Below, piece by piece: positions 24,742-33,324 of a DNA stretch of 64,000 bases. Below the pieces are notes generated by a model that saw only the letters and a list, made by a program, of their open reading frames with translations, was not told the DNA's origin and did not search any database. Origin of the DNA: Gaiellasilicea sp963850995. Its GTDB lineage: Bacteria > Actinomycetota > Thermoleophilia > Gaiellales > Gaiellaceae. Both the position numbers and the translations under genes were made by a program. Location of the stretch: assembly GCA_963850995.1 (NCBI GenBank), contig CAWKNQ010000004.1, positions 124,001 through 188,000 on the forward strand. The letters are read 5' to 3'. The first letter of the stretch is position 1; the number at the start of each line of letters is the position of its first letter.

Positions 24742-25644
24742 CTAGGCATCGGCCACCGCGAGCAGGAGGCGGATGCCGGAGGGATCGACGACGGTCGAGC
24801 CTTCGCCGTCGACGCGGGCGAGGACGCGATCGCGCTCGGCCTTGTCCGGCAGGACGATGGTCGCGTGGCGAAGCGCGGCAGTCCCGGCGGGCGGGCTCGC
24901 CGCGCCGGCGCTCTCCCACGTGTTGGCGCCGACGTGGTGGTGATACCCACCGGCGGCGAGGAAGGCCGCCGAGTTGCCGAGCTCGGCCATCAGGCCGAAG
25001 CCGAGCCGGTCGCGGTAGAAGGCCAGCGTCTCCGGGATCGACGACACCTTTAGATGGACGTGGCCCATCGTCGTGCCCGCGGGCAGGCCGTCGAACGGCT
25101 CCGCCGCCGGGTCCTCGAGCTCGCCGAGCAGGTCCTCCGTGTCGAGCGGCTGCGTCGTCAGCCGGGCGCCGACCCGTCCCTCCCAGGCGCTCCGGGGCCG
25201 GTCCCAGTAGATCTCGATCCCGTGCCCGTCCGGGTCCGAGAGGTAGAGCGCCTCGCTGACGAAGTGGTCGGAGAGCCCGGTCAGCGGTACGCGGTCGCGG
25301 GCCGCGTGCGCGAGCCAGCGGGCGAGGTCGACGCGCTCTGGGAGGAGCAGAGCGAAGTGATAGAGACCCGTATAGCCGACCGCGGGTCGCGCGCCGGGCT
25401 CCTCGACCAGCACGAGCAGCTCGCGCCCGCCCGCGCCCAGCGACGCGCGGCCGTCCTCCTGCTCCAGCACCTCCAGCCCGACCGCGGAGCGGTAGTAGTC
25501 GAGCGAGCGGCCGAGGTCGGAGACGGTGAGCTCGACCGCGCCCATCGACGTCTGCGGCGAGATCTCCGCGCCCGCGGGCGCACCCGTGGCGTCCAGCTCC
25601 TCGGGGTCGAGCGGCGCGTCGGCATGCGATCGCTCATGGCGCAA
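24742..25644 (-). CDS. VOC-family protein, catechol-2,3-dioxygenase (CatE)-like
   Basis: 300 aa with two vicinal-oxygen-chelate modules. Module 1: GAVELTVSDLGRSLDYYRSA and LYHFALLLPERVDLARWL, with the metal-ligand type Glu in DPDGHGIEIYWDRP. Module 2: MGHVHLKVSSIPETLAFYRD and GYHHHVGANTWES. These match the CatE/YfiE group of extradiol dioxygenase-like proteins, with iron ligated by two His and one Glu. It may open catecholic rings; substrate not determinable. Same strand and close spacing with the thioredoxin gene upstream (10 bp). Confidence 0.85.
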   Translation of the reverse strand: MRHERSHADAPLDPEELDATGAPAGAEISPQTSMGAVELTVSDLGRSLDYYRSAVGLEVLEQEDGRASLGAGGRELLVLVEEPGARPAVGYTGLYHFALLLPERVDLARWLAHAARDRVPLTGLSDHFVSEALYLSDPDGHGIEIYWDRPRSAWEGRVGARLTTQPLDTEDLLGELEDPAAEPFDGLPAGTTMGHVHLKVSSIPETLAFYRDRLGFGLMAELGNSAAFLAAGGYHHHVGANTWESAGAASPPAGTAALRHATIVLPDKAERDRVLARVDGEGSTVVDPSGIRLLLAVADA

Positions 25645-25654
25645 GTCTCGCAGG

Positions 25655-26215
25655 TCAGTACAGCGCTGCGGCCAGCTTGCGCCGGTAGCGGAGGCTGAGG
25701 GGGTGCTCCTGGCCGAGCTCCTCGAAGAGGAGGACCATCAGCTCTCGGATCTGGTCGCGCCGCTCGCCCTCCGCGTGGTCGACCTCTTCGAGCAGGACGC
25801 GCAGCGCCAGCTCGTGATCTCCGCGCTCGAGCGCGGGCAGGACCTCGGGGAACGCGCCGCTCTCGCGCAGGTCGGCGACGACCCGGTCGAGCGGCGAGGG
25901 CCCGGTCAGCGCGTCGAGGAACTGGCCGACGACCATCGGCGGCTGCGCGCCGACGAACTCGCTCACGACCTCGCCGTTCCGGAACGCCTTCACGGCGGGG
26001 ATGCCGCTGATCCCGTAGCGCTGCGACAGGACCGGGTGCTCGTCGACGTTGACCTTGGCGAGCGTCACGCCCGGCCGCTCGGCGACCGCACGCTCGAGCA
26101 CCGGCGCCAGCGCGTGGCACGGGCCGCACCAGGGCGCCCAGAAGTCGACGACGACCGGGGCCTCCCGCGACGCCTCGAGCACGTCCTGCTCAAACGTCTG
26201 CTCCGTGACCTCCAT
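25655..26215 (-). CDS. Thioredoxin with C-terminal TPR-like region (YbbN/CnoX-like)
   Basis: 186 aa, cytoplasmic. The thioredoxin fold (1-110) has VVVDFWAPWCGPCHALAPVL with an intact WCGPC redox site and cis-Pro in YGISGIPAVKAFRNG. The C-terminal 75 residues are helical (VLPALERGDHELALRVLLEE) and match the tetratricopeptide tail of YbbN-type proteins, which act as holdases for oxidised proteins. Operon-like with the VOC gene downstream. Confidence 0.9.
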   Translation of the reverse strand: MEVTEQTFEQDVLEASREAPVVVDFWAPWCGPCHALAPVLERAVAERPGVTLAKVNVDEHPVLSQRYGISGIPAVKAFRNGEVVSEFVGAQPPMVVGQFLDALTGPSPLDRVVADLRESGAFPEVLPALERGDHELALRVLLEEVDHAEGERRDQIRELMVLLFEELGQEHPLSLRYRRKLAAALY

Positions 26216-26236
26216 GACGGCACCGTAGCCGTCGGA

Positions 26237-26935
26237 CTAGGGGCCGGTGAAGGTGACCAGCTCCTCGCGGCCGGTATCTCCTTTTACCTTCAGTGCGAGC
26301 ACGGGACCGATGTCTCGGACGTAGAACTTATGCTCGACGACGTCCGCCTCGAGGGGTGTCGTATCCTCCGTCTTGAGCGCGCCGGTGAAGTCGCCGAAGG
26401 GGACCGTGACAGCCGCGTCGAGGCTCAGCACCTTCGCACGGTCCTCGGCCTCGCCGGCGTAGTACTCCTGCCGATACGTCATGCCGACCTCCGGATCGGC
26501 AGGCAGGAGGATGCCCGGCAGCGCGCCGTCGACGCCGGCCTCCCAAGCGCCCGCGTGCCCGACCGGCTTGCCGTCCTCGAACTCGGTGGTGTCCTCGCCG
26601 AAGTACCAGAGGTTGCCGTCGTCGTCCTGCGCGTACCAGTCGTAGGTGTCCTCGACGGGGACGCCGTCGTCGGTGACGAGGTCGTGGACGACGCGCGTCT
26701 CGACGCCCATGACGAGGCGCGTACGGTCGGTGACGGTCACCTCCACGCGCTGGTCGCCCTCGCGGTAAACCCAGGTCGTGCCGGGCGCCATCGGCCAGAA
26801 CGGGTGGTCGATCTCGGACGTGAACTGCGCCGGGTCGATCTCGACCGTATCTGCACCCTGAGGCAGCGCCGTCTTCTCGTCGCCGCCGCAGCCGGCAAAG
26901 AGCGCGACGAGCAAGAGCGGGAGGAGGCGGGCCAC
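26237..26935 (-). CDS. Lipoprotein of unknown function
   Basis: 232 aa with a lipoprotein signal: MARLLPLLLVALFAGCGGDE, lipobox LFAGC. The mature part is beta-rich (FWPMAPGTTWVYREGDQRVE, TDRTRLVMGVETRVVHDLVT, YDWYAQDDDGNLWYFGEDTT) and resembles the widespread secreted family with a repeated WYAQD/NVWYFGE motif. No catalytic residues evident. It would be anchored outside the membrane, upstream of the thioredoxin gene. Confidence 0.8.
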   Translation of the reverse strand: MARLLPLLLVALFAGCGGDEKTALPQGADTVEIDPAQFTSEIDHPFWPMAPGTTWVYREGDQRVEVTVTDRTRLVMGVETRVVHDLVTDDGVPVEDTYDWYAQDDDGNLWYFGEDTTEFEDGKPVGHAGAWEAGVDGALPGILLPADPEVGMTYRQEYYAGEAEDRAKVLSLDAAVTVPFGDFTGALKTEDTTPLEADVVEHKFYVRDIGPVLALKVKGDTGREELVTFTGP

Positions 26936-26997
26936 TGGCCCCCAAGGGTACGGCGCGGAGGGGAACTCGACGTCGTCAGCACCGTCGACGAGGACGA

Positions 26998-28350
26998 CTA
27001 GCCCGGCCGCGAGTTCGACGACGGGTCACCGCCGGAGCTCGAGGCTCCGGCGCGCTCGCCGGCGAGCGCCCAGAGCACGAACGCGAGCCAGTGGACGCCG
27101 ATCACGTCCGTCTGGATCGCGAGCACCAGCACGCCTGCGAGCGCCGCGCCGAGCCAGGGGGCGCGCCGGAGCGTGATACGCAGCAGCGAGACGTTCCAGG
27201 CGACGAACGCGAGCAGCCCGAGCAGCCCGATCTCGACACCGAGCTCGGTGTAGGTCGACTCGCCGGCCTTGATCTCCGTCCCGGTGCGCTTCGCCGTCAC
27301 GCCCGCGTTGCCGAGCCCGTAGCCCCAGGGGTGACGCAGGACCGTCTCGATCCCGGCCCGGAGGCTGTCGAGGTGGCTGTCGACCGACGACTCGTCGAGG
27401 CTCGTCGGGTCGCCGCTCGTCGCCTCTTCCTGCCCGCCTGCGCGCTGGATCTCGAGCTCGGCCGGCGTGAAGCGGGTCTCCGGCCCGATGTCGGGATAGG
27501 CGCGGACGAAGAAGAAGCCGGCCGCGACGAGCACGACCGCCGCGGCGACGGGCCACCACGTCCGCAGGGCGTAGGCGAGCGCGACGAGCGCGACGGCGAG
27601 CGCGGCGATCGCGGTGCGCGAGTAGGTGAAGAAGAGACCGACGGCGAGCAGGGCCGTGACCGCGGGCAGCCAGCGGCTGCCCCGCCGCCAGGTCGCAGCG
27701 ACGAGGATCGCGACGAGAAGGAGGTAGGCCGTCGCCAGCGGGCTGAGGAACGTGGAGACGAGCCGCCGCAGCGGCCGCTCGTCACCGGGGTTGTAGACCC
27801 AGTTCTCGGGCAGGCCCGAGAGGCCCTCGTACTCGAGCCCGAGCTGCTCCTGGAACCAGCCGGGAACACCCGAGTCGCGCCAGGTCTGCAGCGAGATCGT
27901 GTAGACGTCGACGAGGCCCCAGGCGGCGGCCACGGCCGCGATGCCGAGGATCAGGTAGCCGATCCGGCGCCGCTCGGCCTCGCCGAGCGTGAGCCCGCGG
28001 CCGAGGAAATACGCTGCGACCGGGGTCAGGTCGTGGCGAAGACCGTAGAGGACGCTCCGCGCCGAAGCGTCCCCGCCGAGCCAGTCCTGGGGGAGGACGG
28101 CGTAGAGGAGGACGAAGCCGGTGTAGGCGAGCGCGAGCCAGTCGGTCGTCGTCGGCGTGAACGGCTTGCCGCGGTGCCGCCACACGATCGCGCCCAGCGC
28201 CAGCGCGAGCAGCACCTCCTTCCAGGCCGAGACGGCGTCGAGCGCCAGGTCGCGGACGCCCGCGTCCCAGAGCGCGGCCATGACGAGGTTGTGGAGCGGG
28301 AGCGCGACGACGAACGCGTAGAGGGCGTAGCGCGGGAGCTTGTCAACCAA
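26998..28350 (-). CDS. O-antigen ligase/polymerase-family membrane protein
   Basis: 450 aa with about 10-12 membrane helices and one large extracytoplasmic loop containing the Wzy_C region. FFTYSRTAIAALAVALVALA and GIETVLRHPWGYGLGNAGVT are the characteristic parts (the SRT motif and RHPxxGxGLG). Such proteins polymerise or ligate glycan chains on the outer face. TTG start at 28350 overlaps the methyltransferase stop by 8 bp, so the two are coupled and may both serve surface-glycan synthesis. Confidence 0.82.
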   Translation of the reverse strand: MVDKLPRYALYAFVVALPLHNLVMAALWDAGVRDLALDAVSAWKEVLLALALGAIVWRHRGKPFTPTTTDWLALAYTGFVLLYAVLPQDWLGGDASARSVLYGLRHDLTPVAAYFLGRGLTLGEAERRRIGYLILGIAAVAAAWGLVDVYTISLQTWRDSGVPGWFQEQLGLEYEGLSGLPENWVYNPGDERPLRRLVSTFLSPLATAYLLLVAILVAATWRRGSRWLPAVTALLAVGLFFTYSRTAIAALAVALVALAYALRTWWPVAAAVVLVAAGFFFVRAYPDIGPETRFTPAELEIQRAGGQEEATSGDPTSLDESSVDSHLDSLRAGIETVLRHPWGYGLGNAGVTAKRTGTEIKAGESTYTELGVEIGLLGLLAFVAWNVSLLRITLRRAPWLGAALAGVLVLAIQTDVIGVHWLAFVLWALAGERAGASSSGGDPSSNSRPG

Positions 28351-28954
28351 CGACGGCCACCAGCGTCATCCCCAGGTTGACGACGCGCGTCCCCGGCGGG
28401 AAGAGGTCGCGCAGTGCGCCCGGGCCGAGCAGGTGGTTCTCCTTCGCCCACGGCTTCCGCGCGAGGTCGTAGGCGCGGTGCGCGACCCCGTCGGGCAGCC
28501 AGTGGACGAGCGGCAGCCGCGTGTGCACCTCGACCGGGAACCAGCGGTTCGGGGTGGTCACGAACGCGCGGCGCGCGACCCGCAGCGCCTCGGCGACGAA
28601 ACGGCGCTGCTGCTCGCGATCGCCGACGTGCTCGATCACGGCGTTCGAGAAGGCGATCTCGAAGGCGCCGTCCTCGAACGGAAGGTCGAGCGCGTCGCCC
28701 TGCACGTAACCCGCCTCGGGATAGCGGCTTCGGAAGCGGGCGCCCTCGTTCAGGCCGAGCGCCGTGATCTGCCCCGGCCAGGGGTAGAGCTCCTCGAAGA
28801 AGTTCAGCGTCGCGCAGCCGGCGGGCTCTCCGAAGCCGACGTCGTCGGCGCCGATGTCGAGCACGGTCGTCTCCGCGGTCGGCGCCATCGTCTCCATGAA
28901 GAGGCCGAACTTACGCCTGCGCGAGCGTAAGGAGATCTGGTCAGCGAGCTTCAT
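28343..28954 (-). CDS. SAM-dependent methyltransferase
   Basis: 203 aa from ATG 28954. Class I fold: motif I TTVLDIGADDVGFGEPAGCA, acidic residue in YVQGDALDLPFEDGAFEIAF, motif IV region SNAVIEHVGDREQQRRFVAE, typical of Methyltransf_11. The insertion TLNFFEELYPWPGQITALGL is seen in methyltransferases near polysaccharide genes. Longer upstream readings are rejected because they run into the divergent glycosylase promoter. It overlaps the downstream O-antigen-ligase-like gene. Confidence 0.85.
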   Translation of the reverse strand: MKLADQISLRSRRRKFGLFMETMAPTAETTVLDIGADDVGFGEPAGCATLNFFEELYPWPGQITALGLNEGARFRSRYPEAGYVQGDALDLPFEDGAFEIAFSNAVIEHVGDREQQRRFVAEALRVARRAFVTTPNRWFPVEVHTRLPLVHWLPDGVAHRAYDLARKPWAKENHLLGPGALRDLFPPGTRVVNLGMTLVAVVG

Positions 28955-28981
28955 CAGGGCACAAGAGTAAGGTGCGGCGCG

Positions 28982-29809
28982 GTGCTCGAGGACGTCGTCA
29001 GACCGCGCGGGCCGTACCGGCTCGGCCTGAGCACGTACGGCCGCGATCCGTTCGAGACACCGTTGCCCGGCGGGCGTCACGGCTCGGCCTGGCAGGGCTC
29101 CGACGGCCTCGTGCGGCTGCGCGCATCCGACGAGGATTCGCTCACGCTGCTTCGCTTCGTGCTCGCGCTCGACGCCGACACGACGCCGTTCGTCGATCGA
29201 TTCCGGCGCGACCCCCTCCTCGGCCCCTCGATCCGGTACCTCCACGGACTGCGGCCCCTGCGGCGCCCGACGGTCGCGCATGCGCTCCTCCGGGCCGTGT
29301 GCGGGCAGCTGATCGAGGCACGGCGAGCGCTGGCGATCGAGCGGGCGATTCTGCGCGCGTGCGGCGACCCGGCCCCCGACCGGCATGTCCTCGGCGCCCT
29401 CGCCCCCGCCGAGCTGCGCCGGCTCGGGCTCGCCGCGCCGCGCGCGGCGACGCTCGTCCGCGTCTGCCGCTCGCTCGACCTGGAGGGACTGCGCGCCCGC
29501 CCGATCGAAGCGGTCGCGACACGGCTCCTGCGCGAGCGCGGGCTCGGTCCGTGGTCGCTGGGCGTGGTCGCGCTGCAAGGGCTCGGCTCGTACCGCTACG
29601 GGCTCGTCGGCGATCTCGGCCTCGTCAAGCTGTGCTCAGCGGTCCGCGGCCGCTGGGTCGAGGTCGAGGAGACCGCCGAGCTGCTCGCCCCGTACGAGGA
29701 GTGGGCCGGGCTCGCGGGCGTCTACCTGCTTCGCGGCTGGAGCCGCGGGCTCGTCCCCGGCGCGAGCGCTGACCGCGCCCGGCTGGTGCGTCACGCGCGC
29801 GCCGCTTGA
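28982..29809 (+). CDS. DNA-3-methyladenine glycosylase (AlkA/HhH-GPD family)
   Basis: 275 aa, GTG start. The N-terminal AlkA-like beta domain is followed by the helix-hairpin-helix GPD fold: HALLRAVCGQLIEARRALAI, the hairpin LLRERGLGPWSLGVVALQGL, and YGLVGDLGLVKLCSA, where the Asp in GDLGL is the expected catalytic residue. It removes alkylated bases. Divergent from the methyltransferase with 27 bp between starts, so the promoters overlap. Confidence 0.82.
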   Translation: MLEDVVRPRGPYRLGLSTYGRDPFETPLPGGRHGSAWQGSDGLVRLRASDEDSLTLLRFVLALDADTTPFVDRFRRDPLLGPSIRYLHGLRPLRRPTVAHALLRAVCGQLIEARRALAIERAILRACGDPAPDRHVLGALAPAELRRLGLAAPRAATLVRVCRSLDLEGLRARPIEAVATRLLRERGLGPWSLGVVALQGLGSYRYGLVGDLGLVKLCSAVRGRWVEVEETAELLAPYEEWAGLAGVYLLRGWSRGLVPGASADRARLVRHARAA

Positions 29810-29841
29810 AGGGGCACTCGACGGAGGAATAGGATCGGCGC

Positions 29842-30258
29842 ATGCGGCTCGGGCACAACTCGAAGATCGACCTGATCAAGCGAGTGCCCCTCTTCGCCTC
29901 CGCCTCCAAGGCCGAGCTGGAGGAGATCGCCTCGATCGCGGACGAGATCGACCTGCCCGAGGGTAAGGCCGTGATCAAGGAAGGTGAGGCGGGCCGGGAG
30001 TTCCTCGTCCTGATCGAGGGCACGGCGATCGTCGAGCGCGGCGGCCGCAAGCTAGCCTCGCTCGGGCCCGGGGACTTCTGCGGCGAGATCGCGCTGATCG
30101 CGAAGCTGCCGCGGACCGCAACGATCACCACGACCTCGCCGGTGCGCGCGCTCGTGATCACCGACCGCGCCTTCCGCCAGCTGCTCGACCACTCGCCGCA
30201 GATCCAGATCGGCGTGTTGAACGCGCTCGCGGAGCGCCTCGCTCCGACCTCGTTGTAG
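29842..30258 (+). CDS. Cyclic-nucleotide-binding domain protein
   Basis: 138 aa consisting of one cNMP-binding beta roll. Features: KIDLIKRVPLFASASKAELE at the start, IKEGEAGREFLVLIEGTAIV and the phosphate-binding cassette GPGDFCGEIALIAKLPRTAT, including the Gly-Glu and Arg-Thr-Ala elements. No helix-turn-helix follows, so it cannot act like Crp by itself. It may bind a partner, possibly under control of the cyclase at 17588-18826. It precedes proC by 17 bp. Confidence 0.85.
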   Translation: MRLGHNSKIDLIKRVPLFASASKAELEEIASIADEIDLPEGKAVIKEGEAGREFLVLIEGTAIVERGGRKLASLGPGDFCGEIALIAKLPRTATITTTSPVRALVITDRAFRQLLDHSPQIQIGVLNALAERLAPTSL

Positions 30259-30275
30259 GCCCATACACTGCTGCG

Positions 30276-31100
30276 ATGGCGGTTGACGAGCGCAGGATTG
30301 CGATCCTCGGCGCCGGGCAGATCGGCGAGGCGCTCCTCACCGGCCTGCTCTCGTCCGGGTGGCGCACGGCGTCCGAGCTCACAGCATCCGTACGCCGTGA
30401 GGAGCGCGCCGCGGAGCTACGCGAGCGGCACGACGTCACGGTGACGCTCTCGAACGCCGAGGCCGCAGCCGGCGCGGCGCTCGTCGTCATTTCCGTCAAG
30501 CCGCAAGACATCGAGACGCTGCTCGGCGAGGTCGGCCCGCTCCTCCAGCCGGAGCAGACCGTGCTGTCGGTCGCGGCGGCGATCCCCACAGCGGCGATCG
30601 AGCGTCACCTGGGCAGCGGCGTCCCGGTCGTCCGTGCGATGCCGAACACGCCGGCGACGGTGCACGAGGGGATCGCCGGCATCTGCGCCGGCGCGCACGC
30701 GGGTGAGGAGCACCTGGACCTCGCCGAGGAGGCGCTGCGCCACCTCGGCGCGGTCGTCCGCGTCTCCGAGCCGTACATGGACGCCGTCACCGCCGTCTCC
30801 GGCTCCGGCCCCGCCTACTTCGCGCTCCTCGCCGAGGCGATGATCGAAGCGGGGATCCTGCTCGGGCTCGCGCGCGAGATCTCGACGCAGCTCGTCGTCC
30901 AGACGATGCTCGGCACCGCGAAGCAGCTGCGGGACCTCGGGATGCACCCGGTCGAGCTCCGCGAGATGGTCACCTCCCCCGGCGGGACGACGATCGCCGC
31001 GATTCGCGAGCTCGAGCAGGCCGGCGTGCGCGCCGCGTTCCTGAACGCGATCCAGGCGGCGATGGACCGCTCGCAGGAGCTGGCCCGCGGCGGGTCATGA
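30276..31100 (+). CDS. proC: Pyrroline-5-carboxylate reductase
   Basis: Last step of proline synthesis, 274 aa, NADPH-dependent. Rossmann start RIAILGAGQIGEALLTGLLS; the ProC signature is VTAVSGSGPAYFALLAEAMI in the middle and VTSPGGTTIAAIRELEQAGV near the end. MPNTPATVHEGIAGICAG is the conserved P-N-T-P loop. Normal length. Its stop overlaps the start of pgl (ATGA). Confidence 0.95.
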   Translation: MAVDERRIAILGAGQIGEALLTGLLSSGWRTASELTASVRREERAAELRERHDVTVTLSNAEAAAGAALVVISVKPQDIETLLGEVGPLLQPEQTVLSVAAAIPTAAIERHLGSGVPVVRAMPNTPATVHEGIAGICAGAHAGEEHLDLAEEALRHLGAVVRVSEPYMDAVTAVSGSGPAYFALLAEAMIEAGILLGLAREISTQLVVQTMLGTAKQLRDLGMHPVELREMVTSPGGTTIAAIRELEQAGVRAAFLNAIQAAMDRSQELARGGS

Positions 31101-31762
31101 CGGTCGAGCTCCGGGTCCTCGACGACCCGGCACGCGAGGCTGCCTCGCTCCTCGTCGGGGCTGCAGGCGCCGTCGCGCTCTCGGGTGGGTCGAGCGTCGG
31201 CCGGGCGTATGCGCTCGCAGCCGAGGCGCGACCCGACTGGAGCGGCGCTCAGGTCTGGTTCGCCGACGAGCGCGCGGTGCCGCCCTACGACGAGCGCTCC
31301 AATTTCCGGCTCGTGCGCACGGCGCTGGTCGACGCGCTCTCGCGCCCGCCGGACGTGCACCGGATCAAGGGCGAGCTCGGCGCGGAGGAAGCAGCGGCGC
31401 GCTACGACGAGGAGCTCGAGGGCGTCACTCTCGACCTCGCCCTGAACGGGATCGGTGCGGACGGGCACACGGCCTCGCTCTTCCCAGACTCGGCGGCGCT
31501 CTCGAGCGAACGCCGCGCCGTAGCGGCGGAGGCGGGGCTCGAGCCGTTCGTCCCGCGCGTGACGCTGACACCGCCCGTCTTCGCGCGGGCGCGCCTGCTC
31601 GTCTACCTCGTCACCGGCGAGGCGAAGGCCACGGCGGTCCGACGAGCGTTCGCCGAAGAGCCGAGCCCGGCGACCCCGGCGAGCCTGGTCCGGGGCGAGG
31701 AGACGATCGCACTGCTCGACGCCTCGGCCGCCTCGCAGCTGCCGGCGTTCAGCAACTCCTAA
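31097..31762 (+). CDS. pgl: 6-phosphogluconolactonase (DevB/SOL type)
   Basis: 221 aa. Pentose-phosphate pathway enzyme hydrolysing 6-phosphogluconolactone. Motifs: AVALSGGSSVGRAYALAA, WFADERAVPPYDERSNFRLV, LNGIGADGHTASLFPDS, the last being the family signature with catalytic His and Asp. Coupled to proC by ATGA overlap; the pairing is positional rather than metabolic. Confidence 0.92.
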   Translation: MTVELRVLDDPAREAASLLVGAAGAVALSGGSSVGRAYALAAEARPDWSGAQVWFADERAVPPYDERSNFRLVRTALVDALSRPPDVHRIKGELGAEEAAARYDEELEGVTLDLALNGIGADGHTASLFPDSAALSSERRAVAAEAGLEPFVPRVTLTPPVFARARLLVYLVTGEAKATAVRRAFAEEPSPATPASLVRGEETIALLDASAASQLPAFSNS

Positions 31763-31831
31763 GGGTCGTGTAAGACCGTCGCAAGATCGCCGCGCAAGGG
31801 TCCGCGAGCCATCACGACGAAGGAGGGACAC

Positions 31832-32266
31832 GTGCTCAAACTCACGCTGCTCGCGGCGACCGTGGCCGCCTCGCTCGCAGCGACGGCGGGCGCGGGCGTG
31901 ACCGGACCGGCGTTCTATGTCGACGGTCAGCTCTACCGCACAGTCAACACGCCGACCGACCTGTCCGGAACCGGGGCGCCGGCTCACGCCCGGGACACGA
32001 TCTACGACTTCGGCGGCAACCAGATGAACGTCGCGACCGCAGCCCCCGGGGACCGGGACTACAACGGCGGGCGCTGGCAGGTCCACGCGCTCGCGTTCCC
32101 TACCGGCTACGCAGCGGCGCTCGCCGCCGGTGACGCGAACGGCAACGGCGTGATCGACAGCGACGAGGAGCTCGCCGCAGCGATGGCGGCCGGCGCGGCC
32201 GTCGACGCCGGTGTCGTCAAGCAGTTCGTCTGCCCGGTGATCAAGCTTCCGAACGGTCAGGGATAG
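31832..32266 (+). CDS. Secreted protein with EF-hand/dockerin-like calcium loop
   Basis: 144 aa with a strong ribosome site (GAAGGAGGGACAC before GTG). Signal peptide MLKLTLLAATVAASLAATAG, cleavage near AGAGV. The mature part has FYVDGQLYRTVNTPTDLSGT and a calcium-loop sequence GDANGNGVIDSDEELAAAMA, typical of EF-hand or dockerin halves. One unpaired Cys near the C-terminus (VKQFVCPVIKL). No enzyme motif. It overlaps the convergent DCC gene by about 10 bp. Confidence 0.8.
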   Translation: MLKLTLLAATVAASLAATAGAGVTGPAFYVDGQLYRTVNTPTDLSGTGAPAHARDTIYDFGGNQMNVATAAPGDRDYNGGRWQVHALAFPTGYAAALAAGDANGNGVIDSDEELAAAMAAGAAVDAGVVKQFVCPVIKLPNGQG

Positions 32267-32551
32267 CGCCGGGGGCCCGGCCGGCTCGGAACGAGCGTCC
32301 CGAGCCGGCCGCGGCCGCGGGCGACGAGCCGGTAGGCAGCGCTCGAAGGGCTCCACACCGAACCATCCGGCCGCGCCACGTGCGCGCTCGCGTAGCGGCG
32401 CTCCGTGCGGCACACGGGCGAGGAGCGGCTGCGCCTCGGCGTCGTCGAAAGGGAGGTAGGCGTAGCGCCCTCGGTCGACGCGGGCGGCGACACGCGCCGC
32501 GAAGCGGCAGAACCGTCAGGTGCCGTCGTAGAGGACGACCGGACGCCTCAC
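32257..32551 (-). CDS. DCC-family (DUF393) thiol-oxidoreductase with in-frame UGA at first Cys; frameshifted
   Basis: GTG 32551 overlaps the stop of the upstream gene (GTGA). The protein begins MRRPVVLYDGT, then the codon TGA (32518-32516), then RFCRFAARVAARVD. The family signature is YDGxCxxC, so UGA replaces exactly the first active-site Cys. A GCGGCG-CGUGU-CGCCGC hairpin starts 16 nt after the UGA. After LLARVPH a one-base frame change near 32404 leads to RRYASAHVARPDGSVWSPSS, matching the family C-terminus, ending at 32257; total about 98 residues. Readings: a selenoprotein (selD is in the window), a sequencing error, or a pseudogene. The frameshift makes error a serious option. Confidence 0.6.
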
Positions 32552-33204
32552 GGGAGCAGCGCAGACTCCAGCTCGGCGGCGAGGCCCCGCCGCGCAGCGA
32601 GCGCCTGCAGCACGAGCACGGTGTCGGCGACGGGAACGTCCTCGAGGTACGCCTCCCGGGTCTCGAACGACTCGAGCACGCCCTCGACCGAGTCGGCGTA
32701 GTCGACCGGGTTGTCGGCGGCGATGCAGGCGAGCGCGTCTGCGACCTCAGGCGGAAACGTCTCGTGCGCACGCGCGGCGTCGGCCTGGACCCGCATCTCG
32801 AACCACTTCCCGAGCACGCCGTAGGCGAGCGCGGCCGCATAGCGGCCGATCGGCGAGTCGGACTCCGCCGCGCCGGCGTCGAGCGCCCAGCGCGCGTCCG
32901 CGGTCGCGCCGTCCCAGTCGCCGGCGAGGATCCGCGCCTTCATCGCTCCGATCGGCCTGCCCCAGCTGCCTGGAGGAGCGTGCTCCCAGCTCTCGCGATA
33001 GCGCTCCGCCGCCCGTGCGAACCACTCGTCCCCGTTCCGGCCGGCCATCAGCGCCGTCAGGCCCGCCGCACCGGCCGCGTTGCCCATCCTCGTCAGCTGC
33101 TTCTGCCGGGCGTCCGGCTCGGCCGGGAGCCGCGCCGCGCCGTCCTCGTAGCGCTCCTGCGCGCGCCGCTGCAGCTCGTCCCAGTCCGCCACCTGTTTGA
33201 GCAT
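32548..33204 (-). CDS. Helical-repeat protein of unknown function
   Basis: 218 aa from ATG 33204. All-helical with Ala-rich amphipathic helices like degenerate TPRs: RRAQERYEDGAARLPAEPDA, WFARAAERYRESWEHAPPGS, ARILAGDWDGATADARWALD, then ADALACIAADNPVDYADSVE. No signal peptide or membrane helix. It is followed by the DCC gene through a GTGA overlap. Not recognised as a named family. Confidence 0.75.
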   Translation of the reverse strand: MLKQVADWDELQRRAQERYEDGAARLPAEPDARQKQLTRMGNAAGAAGLTALMAGRNGDEWFARAAERYRESWEHAPPGSWGRPIGAMKARILAGDWDGATADARWALDAGAAESDSPIGRYAAALAYGVLGKWFEMRVQADAARAHETFPPEVADALACIAADNPVDYADSVEGVLESFETREAYLEDVPVADTVLVLQALAARRGLAAELESALLP

Positions 33205-33324
33205 AGGGCCTCCCAACGACCGGGAGTTCGGGTATGCTCCGTTGCGCGTGGCCCGTCCGCTTCGAGGCAGCAAACGGGTACGCAATTCCTGAGGAAGCGG
33301 CAGCCAGCGCGTGCTGCGGCGTAC

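Noticed and set aside
28955..29578. A 200-residue extension of the methyltransferase upstream of ATG 28954
   Set aside because: It would lie antisense to the glycosylase gene, which carries clear HhH-GPD motifs, and the extension is low-complexity.
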